8,710 nucleotides of DNA from the NCBI GenBank assembly GCA_050050615.1, contig JASFTV010000137.1, forward strand, positions 1 through 8,710, given 5' to 3'. Under the pieces are notes generated by a model. That model was not told the origin of the DNA and did not search any database. It saw only the letters and a program-made list of their open reading frames with translations. The position numbers and the translations under genes were made by a program. The stretch comes from JASFTV01 sp050050615 (GTDB taxonomy: Bacteria > Desulfobacterota > DSM-4660 > Desulfatiglandales > HGW-15). Shown here piece by piece: positions 5,834 to 8,710 of this stretch. Numbering within the stretch: position 1 is the first letter of the stretch; every line of letters begins with the position of its first letter.

Positions 5834-7929
5834 TACTTGTAGCTTATTCTGAATTTTTTCTGCATATATTCCAGGTACTCGTTTCCGTACTGGACATTCA
5901 GGATCCACAGCTGATACTGCTTCTCATAAGGTATGTTCTTGGCTTCAACGTAGCTGAATGGATAAAACATAATGGGAACTCTTTGCATACGGTATTTGCT
6001 GGTTAGCTTTGCGATTGCAATGGCTAGGGTGTTCCAAGGTACGTTTTCCGGATTAGTCACCAAAACCTTAATGCCATTCAATAGCTCAGAGAGATTAAAC
6101 CCGAAGTCTGATTGATTCACAATCAACAGCGCATTGATTCTTTCTTCCTGGCTCAGGGCGTAGGCCCCACACTTCCTCAATAGGCCCAGCCGGCCGTACA
6201 CATCTTCGAGGGAGTCGTGGCCAGAACCGCGTTGGCCGAGAGACAGGGCATCCAGAAGCAGCCCTCCCGAATAACGGCTATAGAACCGACCGAGCGCCCA
6301 GAAATCCCGCTCTGAGCATTCTTTCAACGACCAACCCTCGGGGAGTTCATTTCCCACGGATAGACGCGTATAGGCAAGATACGCAAAAAGATCCAGAGAG
6401 CATCCACGCGGGTTGCCGAGTTCTCTTGCAAAACCGCCAAAGACCCGGTCTGGAAATCTGTTCCCCGGCCGAAAATAGCACATCACATAGTCCATATGTG
6501 CAGAAGGCAAACGATGCATGTCGTTCAGGTAATGCATGATTTGTTTCAATACCATGAAGCCCGTTCGCCTGTTGTCCATGGCTTGAGCTGCATGGTGATG
6601 AATCATCCATGCCCTGTCATAGGCTCTCACCATAGAGATGTGGCCGAAGATTTCCCCGTTTTTTTGATAGGTAAAATGCCTCGCGATCTCCGGATTTTCT
6701 TGATAGAGCTTCTTGTAGGTCTCTTTGAATTTAGCGCGCTGAGATTGGATAAGCCGGTATTTTTTGGGATATATGAAGCCCGTCCTAAAAAAGAATTCCC
6801 AGAGGGCGTCCATATCCACTTCGTTCGAAATATGGGCATGAGAATCCAGCGCATTGGTGAGAATATGGGTTAGGCGGCTGTACGAATCGATGTTCATATC
6901 CAGGATGGCAAGTCCACAACGGATGCCATTTCCCTCTATTTCTGAACAGTAAATGACCTGGGCCGAACAATTCATCTTCAGGACACCGGCAAAATTTATG
7001 GTCAGCTCAGGAATGATCATTCCCGGCAACAGGACCCTCTGTTCAGCCTCCTCGTACACGGAGAACCCCGAAGGCGAGATGTCATAAATCTCTCTCTGCA
7101 TTTTCTTTTTCAGAAAAGGATGATCGAAGACAATGCTCGGGGAGGGGGCCAACTGCTGACGCATATTGCGGATCTGCTTTTTCTTGAAGCGCTTAATCTG
7201 GCCATCAAGAGGCGCCAGTACAATCTCCCTGCCCATGGCGTAGCTTTGCTGACGGATACATCGACAGCGTCCTGAAAAAAGGATTTGATTTTCCCGCCGA
7301 ATATGAATGCTCGCCCGTTCATCCGAGTTAAACCAGCGGAAGGAGCAATGCGGCTCGGGCTTCACCCTAATGCGAAATCCAACGGGACTAAAATCCAATA
7401 GCTCGCCCGTGGCCTGGAAACCGCTTTGGATCAATTCTGCGGTAACGTCTTGGCATGCATACCGCTTGGCCTGCCGTTCTCCTACCGCATAGCTGGTCTC
7501 CGGTATTTGAACCTTTAGGAAATCTCGATTCATCTCCTTCACTAAGGCCGGAACCATGATCAAGGAACGGCCATCATCAATGATGAGGTCCCGTAACTGA
7601 ATCTTCTCCAATTCGAGGCTTGAAAGCTCATTATCTGCCCAGTGGCAGGTCAGCTTGCCGCCAAGGCAGGGTTCAGGCGTTGCCTTCAACACAATGCTCT
7701 CTTGGTAGAAGGAATGGCTTAAGAGGACAAGAATGTACCCGTCCATGAAATGGATATGATTGATCGTGTTGGTGAGAGCCTCCTGACCGATGGGACGGGC
7801 ATTATCCTTTGCGTGGATAAGGTCCTCGTGATTAAACAGCCATGGAGGTAGCCATGATTCTTGCCCAGGAACAAGCCTAATCGTTCCGGCTTTTCCCGAG
7901 ACAACCTCAAGACGCCTGTTCCTCTCCAT
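5833..7929 (-). CDS. Tandem PilZ-domain protein with GNAT-like C-terminal half
   Basis: A 698-residue, probably cytoplasmic protein likely to bind cyclic di-GMP. Residues about 45-145 resemble the YcgR-type N-terminal barrel that precedes PilZ domains. PilZ-1 (about 150-245) has the binding pattern: R152 and R156 (RQAKR), then D179, S181 and G184 (DFSPVG). PilZ-2 (about 254-350) keeps D283, S285 and G288 (DISPSG), but its arginine motif is altered (RNMR), so it may bind poorly or be structural. Residues about 366-525 look like a GNAT acyltransferase fold (HFTYQKNGEIFGHISMVRAY, then WMIHHHAAQA). The last ~165 residues (WSLKECSERDFWALGRFYSR onward) may be a second, diverged copy. The GNAT assignment is by fold-like pattern and is much less sure than PilZ; no acceptor is predicted. 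No membrane segment is seen. The ATG has a strong GGAGGGGGG ribosome site. It is last in a possible minus-strand group and is followed by a hairpin. Confidence 0.82.
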   Translation of the reverse strand: MERNRRLEVVSGKAGTIRLVPGQESWLPPWLFNHEDLIHAKDNARPIGQEALTNTINHIHFMDGYILVLLSHSFYQESIVLKATPEPCLGGKLTCHWADNELSSLELEKIQLRDLIIDDGRSLIMVPALVKEMNRDFLKVQIPETSYAVGERQAKRYACQDVTAELIQSGFQATGELLDFSPVGFRIRVKPEPHCSFRWFNSDERASIHIRRENQILFSGRCRCIRQQSYAMGREIVLAPLDGQIKRFKKKQIRNMRQQLAPSPSIVFDHPFLKKKMQREIYDISPSGFSVYEEAEQRVLLPGMIIPELTINFAGVLKMNCSAQVIYCSEIEGNGIRCGLAILDMNIDSYSRLTHILTNALDSHAHISNEVDMDALWEFFFRTGFIYPKKYRLIQSQRAKFKETYKKLYQENPEIARHFTYQKNGEIFGHISMVRAYDRAWMIHHHAAQAMDNRRTGFMVLKQIMHYLNDMHRLPSAHMDYVMCYFRPGNRFPDRVFGGFARELGNPRGCSLDLFAYLAYTRLSVGNELPEGWSLKECSERDFWALGRFYSRYSGGLLLDALSLGQRGSGHDSLEDVYGRLGLLRKCGAYALSQEERINALLIVNQSDFGFNLSELLNGIKVLVTNPENVPWNTLAIAIAKLTSKYRMQRVPIMFYPFSYVEAKNIPYEKQYQLWILNVQYGNEYLEYMQKKFRISYK

Positions 7930-7973
7930 TTTCCCCCCTCCAGGATTTGCCTATGGCGAGCCCGGAAGTTCAG

Positions 7974-8405
7974 TCACGCCATAGAGGGTCTTGAATCATA
8001 CTGAATCTGAAAGGAATCTTTGCCTGTCTTAAGACCTTGTTCTAGGTGAATAGTGGTTAATGAATTGGCGAAAGCCCAAGGAATCCCCTGCCAGCAATGC
8101 AAAACCAAGAGGCGCACAGCGCCTTCTCGGATACTTATTTTCTCTATCAACTTTCGTGCCAATTCCCAGACGTCGCCCGTTTGCTTCAATCTATTCCCGG
8201 ATTGCGTATCCCGCTTCAGCTTCGCAACGCAGAAACTCTTGTCTGAAGCGGTTCTCAGGGAGGCAAGGCGCGAAGAACTGCCCTCTGCCTCCGAAACGGA
8301 TTGAAAGACGAAGAAATTGATCCAAAATAACGATGCTGCCAAATGCACAAGAAAATGTGCATTCATGCACATTCTTTTGGGCAAATACTTGAAATTCGGA
8401 GCCAT
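7974..8405 (-). CDS. Possible small exported protein, unrecognised
   Basis: I do not recognise this 143-residue frame. From the ATG at 8405 it begins MAPNFKYLPKRMCMNAHF, a positively charged start, followed by a hydrophobic stretch (about residues 17-37, ASLFWINFFVFQ) and a signal-peptidase-I-like site after A40 (SEA|EG). The remaining ~100 residues are polar and basic with C59 and C104. GGAG lies only 3 bases before the ATG, which is poor spacing; AGGTGA lies farther up. The same frame stays open upstream to 8684, but that part is the shadow of another gene. It would sit 29 bases after the small hypothetical gene and 44 bases before the PilZ gene, in the same direction. Other frames across this stretch are also open, so it could instead be noncoding or a decayed gene. 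Confidence 0.42.
   Translation of the reverse strand: MAPNFKYLPKRMCMNAHFLVHLAASLFWINFFVFQSVSEAEGSSSRLASLRTASDKSFCVAKLKRDTQSGNRLKQTGDVWELARKLIEKISIREGAVRLLVLHCWQGIPWAFANSLTTIHLEQGLKTGKDSFQIQYDSRPSMA
8353..8374. promoter_or_regulatory. CRP/FNR-like palindromic operator candidate
   Basis: AATGTGCAT (8354-8362) and ATGCACATT (8365-8373) are perfect 9-base inverted arms around a 2-base centre. In CRP layout this is TGTGC-N6-GCACA, against the E. coli consensus TGTGA-N6-TCACA, with matching flanking A and T bases. A further half-site, AATGCACA at 8342-8349, also pairs with TGTGCATT at 8356-8363 across a 6-base loop, so the region can fold two ways. It lies inside the start of the doubtful exported-protein frame and about 425 bases upstream of the PilZ ATG. 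An mRNA hairpin or coding coincidence are alternatives. Confidence 0.4.
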
Positions 8406-8434
8406 ATGCTCCAACTTCACCTTGCATTTCCTGT

Positions 8435-8707
8435 TCAGCCCTGGCGGAATCCTTCCCCTGTTTTCAATTCCTCGCTTCTGCCGCGGTTTTTGTAGAGAAA
8501 AAAGATACCTTCCTTGGAGAAAATATTGTAAACACGATACGTCTGGACCGTCCCGTCCCCGAATGAAAAATCGATGGCGGTCTCTTCGATCGTTCCCTTG
8601 GGAAAAGGCTCGACCCCATCGTAGATTTCCTGGAGCAGCCCCACCTCGATTCCTGAGATGCCCTCGAACAGATTCTCTATCCACCTTCTGGTGTATATGA
8701 TCTTCAC
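8435..8707 (-). CDS. Small hypothetical protein, possibly partial
   Basis: I do not recognise this frame of 90 residues. It would start at a GTG at 8707 (reading MKIIYTRRWIENLFEG), but the frame is still open at the right edge of the window, so the true start may lie outside and no ribosome site can be judged. The protein-like pattern is good: a basic, amphipathic start, an acidic middle (EIYDGVEPFPKGTIEETAIDF, about residues 27-47) and a probable beta-rich part (VQTYRVYNIFSKEGIFFLYKN, about 54-74). It has no membrane segment or cysteines. It reads in the same direction as the exported-protein candidate and the PilZ gene and could be the first visible member of their group. Confidence 0.55.
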   Translation of the reverse strand: MKIIYTRRWIENLFEGISGIEVGLLQEIYDGVEPFPKGTIEETAIDFSFGDGTVQTYRVYNIFSKEGIFFLYKNRGRSEELKTGEGFRQG

Positions 8708-8710
8708 GAA

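Noticed and set aside
8146..8161. Sigma-54-like TGGCAC-N5-TTGAT on the minus strand
   Set aside because: The essential GC of the -12 element is missing (TTGAT rather than TTGCA/T) and the site lies inside a possible coding frame.
8053..8320. Two overlapping plus-strand frames of 83 and 86 residues
   Set aside because: Neither shows a protein-like pattern or a ribosome site; they lie opposite the possible exported-protein gene.
8435..8684. Upstream extension of the exported-protein frame to an ATG at 8684
   Set aside because: This part is arginine- and glycine-rich, unlike a normal protein, and overlaps the better 90-residue frame on the same strand; it looks like a shadow.
8317..8700. 127-residue plus-strand frame
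   Set aside because: Its composition (many R, P, F and C) is typical of an antisense shadow of the minus-strand 90-residue gene, and no ribosome site is evident.

Overview
The window looks like chromosomal DNA of a Desulfobacterota (deltaproteobacterial) anaerobe. This rests on remembered protein resemblance, not a search: a siroheme-synthesis gene placed directly before a CcsA/HemX-type cytochrome c assembly gene, a cyclase with a sensory N-terminus I associate with sulfate-reducer signalling proteins, and a long PilZ fusion protein. Base composition is moderate, with an AT-rich gap at about 5453-5700. No tRNA, rRNA, CRISPR array, transposase or phage gene was seen.

Left block (1-2476, minus strand): a radical SAM protein, then the precorrin-2 dehydrogenase/ferrochelatase SirC, then the start of a CcsA/HemX-type membrane protein that runs off the left edge. 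The genes are 24 and 3 bases apart and probably form one operon, read from a good sigma-70-type promoter at 2448-2476. That promoter shows the radical SAM protein starts at 2410, not at the farther upstream ATG. The block links siroheme/heme supply to cytochrome c maturation.

Centre (2512-5544): a plus-strand class I methyltransferase is transcribed divergently from the radical SAM gene. It converges on a minus-strand class III adenylate cyclase, and the two coding regions overlap by 49 bases at their 3' ends. The cyclase has an N-terminal sensory region, two membrane segments, a GAF domain and a catalytic domain with all key residues. It has its own promoter at 5515-5544.

Right block (5833-8710, minus strand): a partial small hypothetical gene, a possible small exported protein, and a 698-residue protein with a YcgR-like N-terminus, two PilZ domains and a C-terminal half that looks like one or two GNAT acyltransferase folds. 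A palindrome at 8353-8374 resembles a CRP/FNR-family operator. A cAMP-producing enzyme and a probable c-di-GMP receptor are therefore neighbours, but any functional link between them is inference.
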